Of a stretch of 63,702 bases of DNA, positions 32,444 to 41,250 are shown piece by piece (within the stretch, counting starts at the first letter, position 1; each line of letters opens with the position of its first letter). This DNA comes from Bacilli bacterium (GTDB lineage: Bacteria > Bacillota_I > Bacilli_A > RFN20 > CAG-826). Location of the stretch: assembly GCA_024408235.1 (NCBI GenBank), contig JAKSVF010000005.1, forward strand, positions 1 through 63,702, given 5' to 3'. The notes beneath the pieces were generated by a model. It worked only from the letters and a program-made list of their open reading frames with translations, did not search any database and had not been told where the DNA came from. The position numbers and the translations under genes were made by a program.

Positions 32444-33646
32444 ATGAGACCAATTAACGAAACTAGAATCACTGCCACCTACAATTACATTAAGGAATAT
32501 TACGCGTCACATGGCGTGTGCCCTACGTATAGAAACATCAAGGACGAATGCAAATATTCGACTCTATCCATGGTTTATAACGATATAGACCGTTTAAAGG
32601 ATAGGGGTCTTTTGGTTGAGGGGAACTTCAAACACATTCAGCTTATAGAAAACAAAGAAGAACATATTAAGCGTTATGATTATCCATTTTTGATTGCAAC
32701 AGATGCGTCCTATAATCTCGATCGTCTCAATGATGAAGAGAAGTTGCTTTTAGAAGCCCAGGATAATTACCTCAAAGGAAATTACGAGAAAGCGGAGGAG
32801 AATGCTAAGCATCTTTTAGAAAACTCAAAGGATCAGTCCGTTTTGTTTGGCGCAAAACTCACTTTGTGCTGGAGCGCTATGTACACGGGTAATGTCAGCG
32901 CCTGGCAGGATTTCTTCAGAACGTTATTAAGATATCAGTCAAAAACCGTTGGCGAGAAGATGGAGAAAGAATTGATCGCTCATTTTTTAACCGGCGCATT
33001 AGGCAGCAAAGAAAACTGTCCATCATGGCTCTCTGAAGGAAGATTTTACGATCTAAGAAAAGAGGCAAGGCCTTTGGCTAATTTGTTATTCGTTTCAGAA
33101 GCGCTAAAAGAAAACCCTCCTGTAGCGCCTAGATTATTGGAGCCCTTATGTTCCGATACAGCCATAAACCACCTCGACATCTGCCAGGTCTATATGGATT
33201 TATACCTCGCTATGGCATATCACTACGCAGGCGATGATAAATACCTGAAAGAACATCTTAGAGGCGCCATTTGGACTTGCGAAAAACATCAATGGATCAC
33301 GCCTCTTGCCGAGATGAAAAAACCGTTAGGAAGTGTTATGTATCCTCTTTTAGAGGAATATGGTGAGGAATTCATCGAAAGGGTTGATGGTCTCGTAGAT
33401 AAACTATCGGAAGGATTTGAGAAAATATATGATGTTTTAGTCGATAAGAATCCAACTAAAGATCTTACGTTCAGAGAAGTGGAAATCATCAACTATGTAA
33501 GACTGGATTATGAGACGAAGGAAATCGCAGACAAACTATATCTTTCCCCAGAGACGATCAAGCATCATCTTGGTGTTATTTATTCAAAACTCGGTGTATC
33601 TGGCAGAAAAGAACTTAAGGAATTGATCAGGGCAAGCGGTAGATGA
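32444..33646 (+). CDS. Dual DNA-binding regulator: LexA-like wHTH plus LuxR-type HTH
   Basis: A 400-residue cytosolic protein. Residues 6-58 form a winged helix like the LexA DNA-binding domain (T-A-T-Y-N-Y-I-K-E-Y-Y ... P-T-Y-R-N-I ... V-Y-N-D-I-D-R-L-K-D-R-G-L-L), but there is no LexA protease domain. The middle (~80-330) is helical and TPR-like. Residues ~338-398 form a LuxR/NarL HTH (L-T-F-R-E-V-E-I-I ... K-E-I-A-D-K-L-Y-L-S-P-E-T-I-K-H-H). Its promoter carries both a LexA-type box and a 7-2-7 palindrome. There is no ribosome site and the leader is about 19 nt. It overlaps the next gene by 4 nt. Confidence 0.8.
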   Translation: MRPINETRITATYNYIKEYYASHGVCPTYRNIKDECKYSTLSMVYNDIDRLKDRGLLVEGNFKHIQLIENKEEHIKRYDYPFLIATDASYNLDRLNDEEKLLLEAQDNYLKGNYEKAEENAKHLLENSKDQSVLFGAKLTLCWSAMYTGNVSAWQDFFRTLLRYQSKTVGEKMEKELIAHFLTGALGSKENCPSWLSEGRFYDLRKEARPLANLLFVSEALKENPPVAPRLLEPLCSDTAINHLDICQVYMDLYLAMAYHYAGDDKYLKEHLRGAIWTCEKHQWITPLAEMKKPLGSVMYPLLEEYGEEFIERVDGLVDKLSEGFEKIYDVLVDKNPTKDLTFREVEIINYVRLDYETKEIADKLYLSPETIKHHLGVIYSKLGVSGRKELKELIRASGR

Positions 33647-34866
33647 AAAAGAAAGTAGTAATCACATTGATTTCGATTGCGGGCGTCATCGCTATAACAT
33701 CCGGTTCTTTAGCCGTGTTTTTACCTGTTACTCATTCATTTGACAAATCACTTATCAAACGCAGCGAAAACTACAATGTTGCCTTGATTGAAAATGATGA
33801 GTTTACCACCCTTGCTAAGGTGGATAATGAAGGCAATCCAACCGACGATGTATTTAAAATAATCGGTTTTACCGATACACATCTCGACACATATAGAAAA
33901 TACGGCACAATCACTCTTGAAATGATGATTAGAAACATCGTGCGCGAAAGACCGGATCTCGTCATATTTGATGGAGATACGATAACCTCATCATTTAACG
34001 GAAGACGCGCCAAACAACTCGCCAACATAATGACTGAACTAGGCGTGTATTGGACCGCTGTTCTAGGCAATCACGAAGGAGATAATGTCTGGAGTGTTTC
34101 TAGAAAAAAGATGCTGCAGATATATAAAAAATCTCCATTCTGTCTCGTTGACACGAAGACTAAATACACAAGCGATGGAGATGAAGTCTATGGCTTTGGA
34201 AACCAAGTTATCAATATCCTTAATAAGGATAATAAGATAAGACAATCTTTATATTTGCTTGACTCTGGCGCTTGGATGTCAAAAGAAGATCTAATTAAAT
34301 ATTCAAACGAACTTGGAACTAAAAACGGAAGCAATTATGACTACATAAAACCAAGTCAGATCAAATGGTATAAGGATAATGTATCAAAGATAAACGCCAT
34401 TAATGGAGGCGGGGTTAAATCGATAATGTTCGGTCACGTCCCGCTACCTGAATTCAGCGATGCTTATGACTCTCTTGTGGGCGAAGACAACATTCCTTCA
34501 TACGGTGTTAAAAACGAACAGGGAGACTCCATACAATTTGGGTTGAGAAGAGAGGCTGTTAGTTCTTCAAATCATAACTCAGGTATGTTCGATTCGATTA
34601 TTGAACATAGTTCAACTCAGGCATATGTTGCTGGCCACGATCATATTAATAACTTCATTACCGATTATAAAGGCGTGAAGCTTGGCTATTGTGAATCTAG
34701 TGGATATAGTTCCTACAATGTTGTCACTAGAGGCTTAGAGAAAGACTTAATTAAAGGTTATTCAATATTCAATATTGATAAGCTAGGCGAACTGGAATGG
34801 TTAAACATTAAAAACGCCGATATTTGGCCAGAATTGCAGGACGATATTTTAAAAACTTACAAATAG
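33643..34866 (+). CDS. Membrane-anchored calcineurin-like metallophosphoesterase
   Basis: A 407-residue protein with an N-terminal membrane helix (about 4-26) and a metallophosphoesterase fold outside the membrane. The metal motifs are in order: F-T-D-T-H (about 76), D-G-D (about 109), G-N-H-E (about 142), G-H-V-P (about 266) and G-H-D-H (about 331). Such enzymes hydrolyse phosphomono- or diesters with two metal ions; the substrate is unknown. It overlaps the regulator gene by 4 nt (ATGA), so it is co-translated with it and likely belongs to the same response. Confidence 0.85.
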   Translation: MKKKVVITLISIAGVIAITSGSLAVFLPVTHSFDKSLIKRSENYNVALIENDEFTTLAKVDNEGNPTDDVFKIIGFTDTHLDTYRKYGTITLEMMIRNIVRERPDLVIFDGDTITSSFNGRRAKQLANIMTELGVYWTAVLGNHEGDNVWSVSRKKMLQIYKKSPFCLVDTKTKYTSDGDEVYGFGNQVINILNKDNKIRQSLYLLDSGAWMSKEDLIKYSNELGTKNGSNYDYIKPSQIKWYKDNVSKINAINGGGVKSIMFGHVPLPEFSDAYDSLVGEDNIPSYGVKNEQGDSIQFGLRREAVSSSNHNSGMFDSIIEHSSTQAYVAGHDHINNFITDYKGVKLGYCESSGYSSYNVVTRGLEKDLIKGYSIFNIDKLGELEWLNIKNADIWPELQDDILKTYK

Positions 34867-34889
34867 GTCGTTAATAAACGGCCTTTTTA
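34865..34889 (+). terminator. Rho-independent terminator
   Basis: AGGTCGTT (34865-34872) / AACGGCCT (34877-34884), with one G-T pair, then TTTTT. Confidence 0.7.
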
Positions 34890-35020
34890 CAAAACGTCAT
34901 AAATCACTTAATAATTTGGTTTTACTTGCTATTTGCATATGACTATCTTGCGTTGTTTTCAAATAACGCTCGCACACACTATTTTGTATGCATATGATGA
35001 AAACAAAGGAAGTGAAAAAC

Positions 35021-38000
35021 ATGAAAGCACATTTTTCTAGTCGTGCTAAGAAGATTGTTGGCGCAGCTTCATTGACGGTTATCGGACTTTTAGCCGCCAC
35101 ATTAGCTGTTGCAAACTCATTAGCATTCGACAGGTACGCTGCAGTTATTTCTCACCATTTATGTCCAAACGGTGACGCAACATCTGATAGCGCAAACTCC
35201 GCTCGTAACATGGGTAACCAGCTTGCTCGTGAAATCGAACGTGAAGGTATCGTCCTTCTCAAAAACGAAGATCAGACATTACCATTAGACTCCTCGGTTA
35301 GCAGGGTAAATGTCTTCGGACACGGATCAATTGACTGGTACTACATGTCATCGGGATCTGAAAGAGTCGGTATGGAAGGCCAAACTTCCTATAACCTCAA
35401 CGAAGCACTTGAAAAGTACGGAATCGAAGTTAATAACGAACTCCCAACTTATTACAAGAAATGGCATAAAGCAGAAGGTGACTCAAACACCATTATGGCC
35501 AACTATGACTCCTTCTATCAGGTTAGAGAACCAGGACTCGAAAACAACAAAGAGTACGAAGAAATCTACGAAAGAGCGCTCGAATACTCGGACACAGCGT
35601 TCTTTGTAGTCTCTAGACACGCAGGAGAAAACTCAGACTGCCCACATTATCAAAATAAATGTGAAGGACAGCCAAAAGATGAAACAAGAACTTATTTAGA
35701 GATCTCAACAGAAGAAGAGTACACATTAAGAAAACTCGCTGAAGATTTCGAGAATGTCATCGTTGTCATCAACTCCACAAACACAATGATGCTCAACTAC
35801 CTCGATGAAATCGAAGGCATTGATGCGTGCATCAGCGTTGGTGCAACAGGTGTTCAAGGCGCATTATCAATCCCAGAAGTCATTTGGGGTGATGCATCTC
35901 CATCTGGACACTTAACGGACACAATCCCTTACGATTTCAGAAATAACATTACATATTTCAGGGGTAACTCAAAGTTCACTCACCAGTACTTAGGCGCACC
36001 TTCTTCATGCACAACAATGGGTGCAATGGGTAATTCATTCTACAGAACATCTGTCTATGTTGAATACACAGAAGGCATCTACGTTGGTTATCGTTGGTTT
36101 GAGACCGCTGATGCAGAAGGATTCTGGGATACTCCAGAATACGGAGGATATGACAATGTTGTTCAGTTCCCATTCGGCTATGGTATGTCATATACAACAT
36201 TCGATTGGAAACTCATCGAAACAAGCAAGCCAGAGAGCGAGCCATTAAAGGACAATAAAGAAGTCATTACTTTAACAGTTCAGGTTAAGAATACAGGTAC
36301 TGTTGCAGGCAAGGACACAGTCGAAGTCTATTTGAACGCACCTTACTATGCAGGAGGTATCGAAAAGTCTGAAGTTAAACTCGTTGCATATGCAAAAACT
36401 CCAGAATTACAGCCAGGACAGACAACAAACCTCAAGATCGATGTCGAGACGAAGGAATTCAAGTCATACGACGATTACGACGCAAACGGCAACGGATTCA
36501 CAGGTTATGAAATGGAAGAGGGCGACTATGAATTAAGACTCCAGACAGACGCTCACCACAAGAAAGAGATGGACAAGAACACCATCAAGTACCACCTCAA
36601 CGATGACCTTCTCATCGATACAGACGAAAAGACCGGTAATACAGTCGAAAACAGATTCACCGGTGATACAGCTTATGAAGAGTGTCCAATTGACGGTTCA
36701 TCAGTCGATCAGGACATCGAATATGTCCACCGTGACAGTTTCCCAGAATTATTAAAAGCAGTTGAGCCTAATAAACCTTGGACAGATAAGCTCTTGAACA
36801 GAGCAAATGGCAGAGTTGCTACAAACAGCTGCTATACGATGTCAACCGGCTCAACCCTTGACGCATGGGACGATGCAGATGTTGATTACTTTGGTAACCC
36901 AGTCCCAACAGAAAGACCAACATGGGGCGCTTCAGGAGACATGAAGCTCATGGAAGGCGGTCAGCTTACTGAACTTGGTGCTGAACTCGCTGCAGATTAT
37001 GATGACTCTAGATGGGAAGAGCTCCTTGATCAGGTTCCATTTGCGCAGGCACAGCACATCCTCACAATGGACACACAGTATAAGTGCCCAGGCATTGAGG
37101 CTATCGGATTAAGAACAAATGATAATGAGGCATTCCAGCACGCTGAAGGCGCATCTCAGGTCGGTAACGGACATATGGCTCCAAATACCAGCTGCGTTGG
37201 CTACCCGGGATCAACTGTTTTAGCTCAGACATGGAACCAGACCCTTGCATATATGTTTGGTAAGTCAGAGGGTAACGATATGGGCCCTGCAGGAAAAGAC
37301 GCCCTTTATTCACCTGCATGTAACATCCACAGATCACCATTTGGTGGACGTAACTCAGGTTATCAGTCAGAAGATCCATACCTTTCAGGTAGAGTTGTTG
37401 GCAACCTCATTAGAGGCTTAGGTGTTTACGGTAAGACGTCATTCGTCAAACATTTCGCGTTAAACGACCAAGACTTCAACAGAATGGGTCTTTACACATG
37501 GTGTACAGAACAAGCATTCCGCGAAATCTACTTGAGAACATTCGAAGAAGCCATCAAATATGGTGACTCGACAGGATTGATGACATCGTTCAATAGAACC
37601 GGCGCTATTTGGGCTGGTGGTAACGAAGCTCTCATCCAAGGTGTCTTAAGAAGTGAGTGGGGCTTCAAAGGTCAGATCATCACAGATATGACGGAAAACG
37701 AGACCAACATGGATGGCGGCGCTAACTTAAGAGCTGGCGGAAACATTAACCTTGGCGGTTATTCAACAGCTGGAAAACCTCTCAACCAGACAGCCGCTCC
37801 AAGATTGCTTTGGAGAGCTAGAGAAGCTATCAAGCAGATTGCATATTCATACTCACATGCTCTTTACAAGAACATGACATACAACGAATCAGCAGATCCA
37901 GCAGACGCAGTAATTGTCTATGAGACAAAGCAGGCATGGCAGTGGTGGAGACCAGGACTCGTCGCTATTGACTCAGCAGTCACAGGTGCTCTCTTAATCG

Positions 38001-38050
38001 GTGCATGGTTTGCGGTTAAATGCTGTTTCTTTGGAAAGAAGGAGGGCTAA
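35021..38050 (+). CDS. GH3 glycoside hydrolase, permuted, with membrane anchors at both ends
   Basis: A 1009-residue paralogue of the GH3 protein at 24148 with the same reversed order: alpha/beta domain (R-E-G-I-V-L-L-K-N-E-D near 71-81), Fn3-like domain (V-K-N-T-G-T-V-A-G-K-D-T-V-E-V-Y), then the barrel with A-C-N-I-H-R-S-P-F-G-G-R-N, K-H-F-A-L-N-D-Q-D and I-I-T-D-M-T-E (probable nucleophile Asp889). It has an N-terminal membrane helix (about 10-32) and a C-terminal one (W-W-R-P-G-L-V-A-I-D ... A-W-F-A-V-K-C-C, ~975-1000). It is therefore held at the membrane rather than released. Start 35021 has AAAGGAAG; longer in-frame ATGs do not. Confidence 0.87.
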   Translation: MKAHFSSRAKKIVGAASLTVIGLLAATLAVANSLAFDRYAAVISHHLCPNGDATSDSANSARNMGNQLAREIEREGIVLLKNEDQTLPLDSSVSRVNVFGHGSIDWYYMSSGSERVGMEGQTSYNLNEALEKYGIEVNNELPTYYKKWHKAEGDSNTIMANYDSFYQVREPGLENNKEYEEIYERALEYSDTAFFVVSRHAGENSDCPHYQNKCEGQPKDETRTYLEISTEEEYTLRKLAEDFENVIVVINSTNTMMLNYLDEIEGIDACISVGATGVQGALSIPEVIWGDASPSGHLTDTIPYDFRNNITYFRGNSKFTHQYLGAPSSCTTMGAMGNSFYRTSVYVEYTEGIYVGYRWFETADAEGFWDTPEYGGYDNVVQFPFGYGMSYTTFDWKLIETSKPESEPLKDNKEVITLTVQVKNTGTVAGKDTVEVYLNAPYYAGGIEKSEVKLVAYAKTPELQPGQTTNLKIDVETKEFKSYDDYDANGNGFTGYEMEEGDYELRLQTDAHHKKEMDKNTIKYHLNDDLLIDTDEKTGNTVENRFTGDTAYEECPIDGSSVDQDIEYVHRDSFPELLKAVEPNKPWTDKLLNRANGRVATNSCYTMSTGSTLDAWDDADVDYFGNPVPTERPTWGASGDMKLMEGGQLTELGAELAADYDDSRWEELLDQVPFAQAQHILTMDTQYKCPGIEAIGLRTNDNEAFQHAEGASQVGNGHMAPNTSCVGYPGSTVLAQTWNQTLAYMFGKSEGNDMGPAGKDALYSPACNIHRSPFGGRNSGYQSEDPYLSGRVVGNLIRGLGVYGKTSFVKHFALNDQDFNRMGLYTWCTEQAFREIYLRTFEEAIKYGDSTGLMTSFNRTGAIWAGGNEALIQGVLRSEWGFKGQIITDMTENETNMDGGANLRAGGNINLGGYSTAGKPLNQTAAPRLLWRAREAIKQIAYSYSHALYKNMTYNESADPADAVIVYETKQAWQWWRPGLVAIDSAVTGALLIGAWFAVKCCFFGKKEG

Positions 38051-38054
38051 TAAA

Positions 38055-38807
38055 ATGAATTTCGCAACATTCTTTAAGAAATATTCTTCCTTCATCGTAG
38101 TTCCAGTTATCGCTGTCGCATCATTAGCCGTTGCTGGCGGAGTGGTGGCAAAAAGCTATAACGACTATAAAGCCTACGAAAAGAAATATGACGAGGAGGC
38201 GGCAGAATTAAAAGGCAGTTTCGCAGCGCTCCCAGAGGAAGTGTTCATCGACAATGACTACATTGAATATAACGGAAACAACGATGAGGTTTATTCAACA
38301 AAGTCAGCATTCAAGAATTCAGTTATTTTGAACGCTAGAGATGCAGTTGTTGCCCCGTTAAACGAGGATAAAGCAGCGACATATGTCAAACTTGATGATT
38401 CGTATATGGGCGAAGCGATCTCTGGATTAGACCGTGCTGGCGGCGCTATATCATTCACAGTCAACGCCGAGAAGCATGGTATGTCAGACATTGAAGTCTC
38501 AATGATGACAAACTGGGTTGACCAGGATGGAGAGTACCACGAACTCCCAAATATCACTGATTTCATCAAGATTCAGATCAACAAATTAAATGTTCAGACG
38601 ACTGAACTCGAATTATCAGCTGATCGTGGTGGATTCACATCTCTAATTCTCAAGAACACGAACTTGGTAGCTGGTGAAAACACGCTGACACTCACCACCA
38701 GCGCATACAACACGTACGGAAACAAAAATACGTATTTGTATGTCATGCCAGACGTCAAGAACGTTACATTCTTATCTGAGGCTCCAATCGCAAAATTAGC
38801 TGCCTAA
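38055..38807 (+). CDS. Membrane-anchored protein linked to GH3, unknown
   Basis: A 250-residue protein with a single N-terminal helix (about 11-34), a short charged helix (Y-N-D-Y-K-A-Y-E-K-K-Y-D-E-E), then an extracellular beta-rich domain (V-K-L-D-D-S-Y-M-G-E-A-I-S-G-L-D ... L-T-L-T-T-S-A-Y-N) like a carbohydrate-binding sandwich. AAGGAGGG precedes the ATG, 4 nt after the GH3 stop, so the two are co-expressed. A partner that binds substrate or the GH3 enzyme is a reasonable guess. The family was not recognised. Confidence 0.65.
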   Translation: MNFATFFKKYSSFIVVPVIAVASLAVAGGVVAKSYNDYKAYEKKYDEEAAELKGSFAALPEEVFIDNDYIEYNGNNDEVYSTKSAFKNSVILNARDAVVAPLNEDKAATYVKLDDSYMGEAISGLDRAGGAISFTVNAEKHGMSDIEVSMMTNWVDQDGEYHELPNITDFIKIQINKLNVQTTELELSADRGGFTSLILKNTNLVAGENTLTLTTSAYNTYGNKNTYLYVMPDVKNVTFLSEAPIAKLAA

Positions 38808-38825
38808 CTAAGAAAAAGAACTTAG

Positions 38826-38856
38826 CCGGTGATTATCTTCATCGGCTTTTCTTTTA
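38826..38856 (+). terminator. Rho-independent terminator
   Basis: GCCGGTGA (38826-38833) / TCATCGGC (38840-38847) then TTTTCTTTT. Confidence 0.85.
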
Positions 38857-39004
38857 GTAATAATCGAATGTTTTTGAAAAATATATTTAATATGCGTACG
38901 TATGAACGCATTAGTTTTCAATTTGTTAAGATAAAGTGCACATATATACGCATATATTGACAAAGTTGCGATTTTTTGTAGTCAACACATATTAATTTAA
39001 GAAA

Positions 39005-39155
39005 AGGGGATGACTAGAATTTTTATAAGCACTAACATAGAGCCATAAGATTACCTAACTCAAAAACAGCGGTTTCCGTAACCTTTGTTTTGTTGTATTA
39101 GGGTGCAACAAACTAAAATCAAATCCCCTAGGAAAGGCGTAATACTTAGTATTAC
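39005..39155 (+). ncRNA. Candidate structured leader RNA, unassigned class
   Basis: AGGGGAT (39005-39011) pairs exactly with ATCCCCT (39123-39129), enclosing about 110 nt. Inside, CAAAAACA (39061-39068) pairs with TGTTTTG around an inner GGTT/AACC hairpin, and TGTTG (39091-39095) pairs with CAACA (39106-39110). Just before the ribosome site of the next gene is a 17-bp palindrome GTAATACTTAGTATTAC (39139-39155). The closed layout resembles a riboswitch or cis-regulatory RNA, but none of the classes I know fits. The rest of 38857-39004 is AT-rich, with an ATGCGT/ACGCAT inverted repeat near 38892-38911. Confidence 0.4.
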
Positions 39156-39167
39156 AGAAAGAAAGAT

Positions 39168-41033
39168 ATGAAAAAATCTACTTTGATTGTCGTTTCCGCA
39201 GCAGCAATGCTCTTCTTAGCAGCATGCTCAGGAAACAAACCAGGCGCTGAGTCTTCTGAACCAGCAACATCCCAGAAGGAATCAGCACACAAACACTCAT
39301 ATGGTGAGTGGACAGAAACAAAAGCCCCAACATGTACAGAGAAGGGTGAAAAGGAAAGAACATGCACTGGATGCGGCGAAAAGCAGACACAGGCAGTTTC
39401 CGCAGCAGGCCACAAGTATGTAAAAGATGATGCAAAGAGCCAGGATGCAACATGTACAGAAGGCGGCAAATTAGTCGAGAAGTGTTCAGTTTGCGGCAAT
39501 GAGAAAGAAACCGCTACAGAAGCTTTAGGACACGATCTTGTCAAAGCTGAAGATCAGACAGGCGCAGTTACTCCAACATGTGAAGATCCAGGTACAGAAA
39601 TCCAGGAATGCTCACGTTGCCACGAAAAGACAACAGTCGATGTTGAAGCAACAGGCCACACATGGGGCGAGACAACATGGACAAAAGAAGCCACATGTAC
39701 AGATCCATCTGAAGGTTCACACAAGTGCGAAACATGTAACAAGGAAGAAGCAGTCTCTGAACCAGCTCTCGGACACGATGTCCAGTTAATTGGCGATGAC
39801 ACAGAACCAGAAGAAGGAAAAGCAAAAGTCCGTCTCTACACATGTGCAAATGAGTGTGGAACAACATACTTAGGATTCAAAGCTAACGAAGTTACAGAAG
39901 AATCAAAGAAGCACTTAACAATCGGTGAAGATGGCGGTGCAGCATTCTGGGGCCGTCCAATCGGAAACAACCTTGAATTGGATGAGAACGGAACATCAGT
40001 TAACCAGCAGGTTGGCGAATTAGTCTTCGACGAGACACAGACAGGAGACTTCTTCGAATACAAGTTTGACTTAACAGAAGAACAGGCAGCAGTCTTAAAT
40101 AACTGCCAGCTCTATTGCGACGCAAAGCCAGCAGGCTACATGAGCAATAACAGAGTTGACTTCTGGGCATATGGCGCAGACTCATCAGACTGGACCCCAG
40201 GCGCATACATCGAAGGCGACCGTAAGGGTGAACTCGTTGATGACTTCAGATACGTCTTATACGTCGATGGCGAGCGTAAAGATTTAGACAAGACAGTCTC
40301 TACACCAGTCGGAAGAGGTGACCCAAGAGCTGAATATGTCCTCCCATACACATTCAACCTCCACAAAGGTGAGAACTCAATCAGACTCGTTATGTCTGGT
40401 GGTTACAGATCAACATTCTACAACTTCACATTCAGACCAGTTGAAGAAAAGGAACCAGATCCAGAGCCAGAGCACACACATGCTTATACAGCAGGCACAA
40501 AGACGGGTGCTATGACAGCAATCTCATGCTCATGCGGCAAGACAGGCGTTCAAATGGCAGCAGCTGACTTAACAGAAGGTCAGAAGGCTCCAGTCACCGG
40601 AGACGGCGGTAAAAATACACGTCTTGGCAAAGACAGCAAGTTCGATGATGTTTGGAACATCGAAGGCATTGCAGCTGGTAAATATGAAATTTACCTTGAA
40701 GCGGCAGCATCATCAGGAAATTCAAAGAACGGATATTGGAATTCTGCAACAGCCATTAAAAACGGCGATAAGGCTTCAAACAATGGTAATACAGCTGAAC
40801 TTCAGGCAGATTACAAATACAAAGTCAAGGTAGACGATGGCGCATATGTCAACTTAGGTAACGATGTTGATAATTACGCTGCAACAGGCCTTAAGGACAA
40901 TGAATTTGCTTGGACAACCAAGGCTCTTGCTACAATTGATATCGCAGCTGGCGCAAAGACATTAACAATCCACAACATGGACAACGGATACTCAATTTGG
41001 GTTAACACCGCTCGCTTAGTTAAGATTGCTTAA
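39168..41033 (+). CDS. Lipoprotein with CxxC/GH repeats, paralogue of 27565
   Basis: A 621-residue lipoprotein (L-A-A-C-S-G, Cys near 20). Five ~40-residue repeats lie between about 42 and 210, each with C-T-x-x-G...C-x-x-C-G-x-K/E and a closing A-x-G-H. The region 215-430 is a beta domain; a second C-rich unit precedes a C-terminal carbohydrate-binding-like domain ending A-K-T-L-T-I-H-N-M-D-N-G-Y. The same layout as the lipoprotein at 27565 argues for a shared role in substrate binding at the cell surface. Codon use is highly biased (ACA, TCA, GTC). The ribosome site is weak (GAAAGAAAG). Preceded by the structured leader. Confidence 0.7.
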   Translation: MKKSTLIVVSAAAMLFLAACSGNKPGAESSEPATSQKESAHKHSYGEWTETKAPTCTEKGEKERTCTGCGEKQTQAVSAAGHKYVKDDAKSQDATCTEGGKLVEKCSVCGNEKETATEALGHDLVKAEDQTGAVTPTCEDPGTEIQECSRCHEKTTVDVEATGHTWGETTWTKEATCTDPSEGSHKCETCNKEEAVSEPALGHDVQLIGDDTEPEEGKAKVRLYTCANECGTTYLGFKANEVTEESKKHLTIGEDGGAAFWGRPIGNNLELDENGTSVNQQVGELVFDETQTGDFFEYKFDLTEEQAAVLNNCQLYCDAKPAGYMSNNRVDFWAYGADSSDWTPGAYIEGDRKGELVDDFRYVLYVDGERKDLDKTVSTPVGRGDPRAEYVLPYTFNLHKGENSIRLVMSGGYRSTFYNFTFRPVEEKEPDPEPEHTHAYTAGTKTGAMTAISCSCGKTGVQMAAADLTEGQKAPVTGDGGKNTRLGKDSKFDDVWNIEGIAAGKYEIYLEAAASSGNSKNGYWNSATAIKNGDKASNNGNTAELQADYKYKVKVDDGAYVNLGNDVDNYAATGLKDNEFAWTTKALATIDIAAGAKTLTIHNMDNGYSIWVNTARLVKIA

Positions 41034-41050
41034 TTAAACCAAAACAAATT

Positions 41051-41077
41051 AAAGGGACACTTCGGTGCCCCTTTTTG
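41051..41077 (+). terminator. Rho-independent terminator
   Basis: Stem AAAGGG-A-CAC with GTG-C-CCCTTT around a TTCG tetraloop, then T-run. Confidence 0.88.
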
Positions 41078-41109
41078 CATGGATGGTTAAGTGGTGCTAA
41101 TATAGGCTC

Positions 41110-41250
41110 ATGAAAAATAAAACCTTTTACACGATTCTTCTAAGCATTTTGGTGATAGGTGTCATCGCGTCAATCGTCCTTTTAATCATCACGAGCCGCC
41201 TTTTAGATAACGTCTCAATGATCACATTTATTGGAAAGGAAATCGGATGA
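41110..41250 (+). CDS. Small membrane protein, 46 aa
   Basis: A short ORF with one strong membrane helix (T-F-Y-T-I-L-L-S-I-L-V-I-G-V-I-A-S-I-V-L-L), a short charged patch and a hydrophobic tail ending G-K-E-I-G. A TTGCAT-17-TAATAT promoter (41075-41103) places transcription start at or beside the ATG, so the message looks leaderless. The stop overlaps the PstS-like gene's start (ATGA). The coupling supports that it is translated. No family recognised. Confidence 0.55.
   Translation: MKNKTFYTILLSILVIGVIASIVLLIITSRLLDNVSMITFIGKEIG

Noticed and set aside
38940-39130. Second c-di-GMP riboswitch
   Set aside because: No GCAAA/GACGCAAA core or matching P2/P3 hairpins; kept as an unassigned structured leader.
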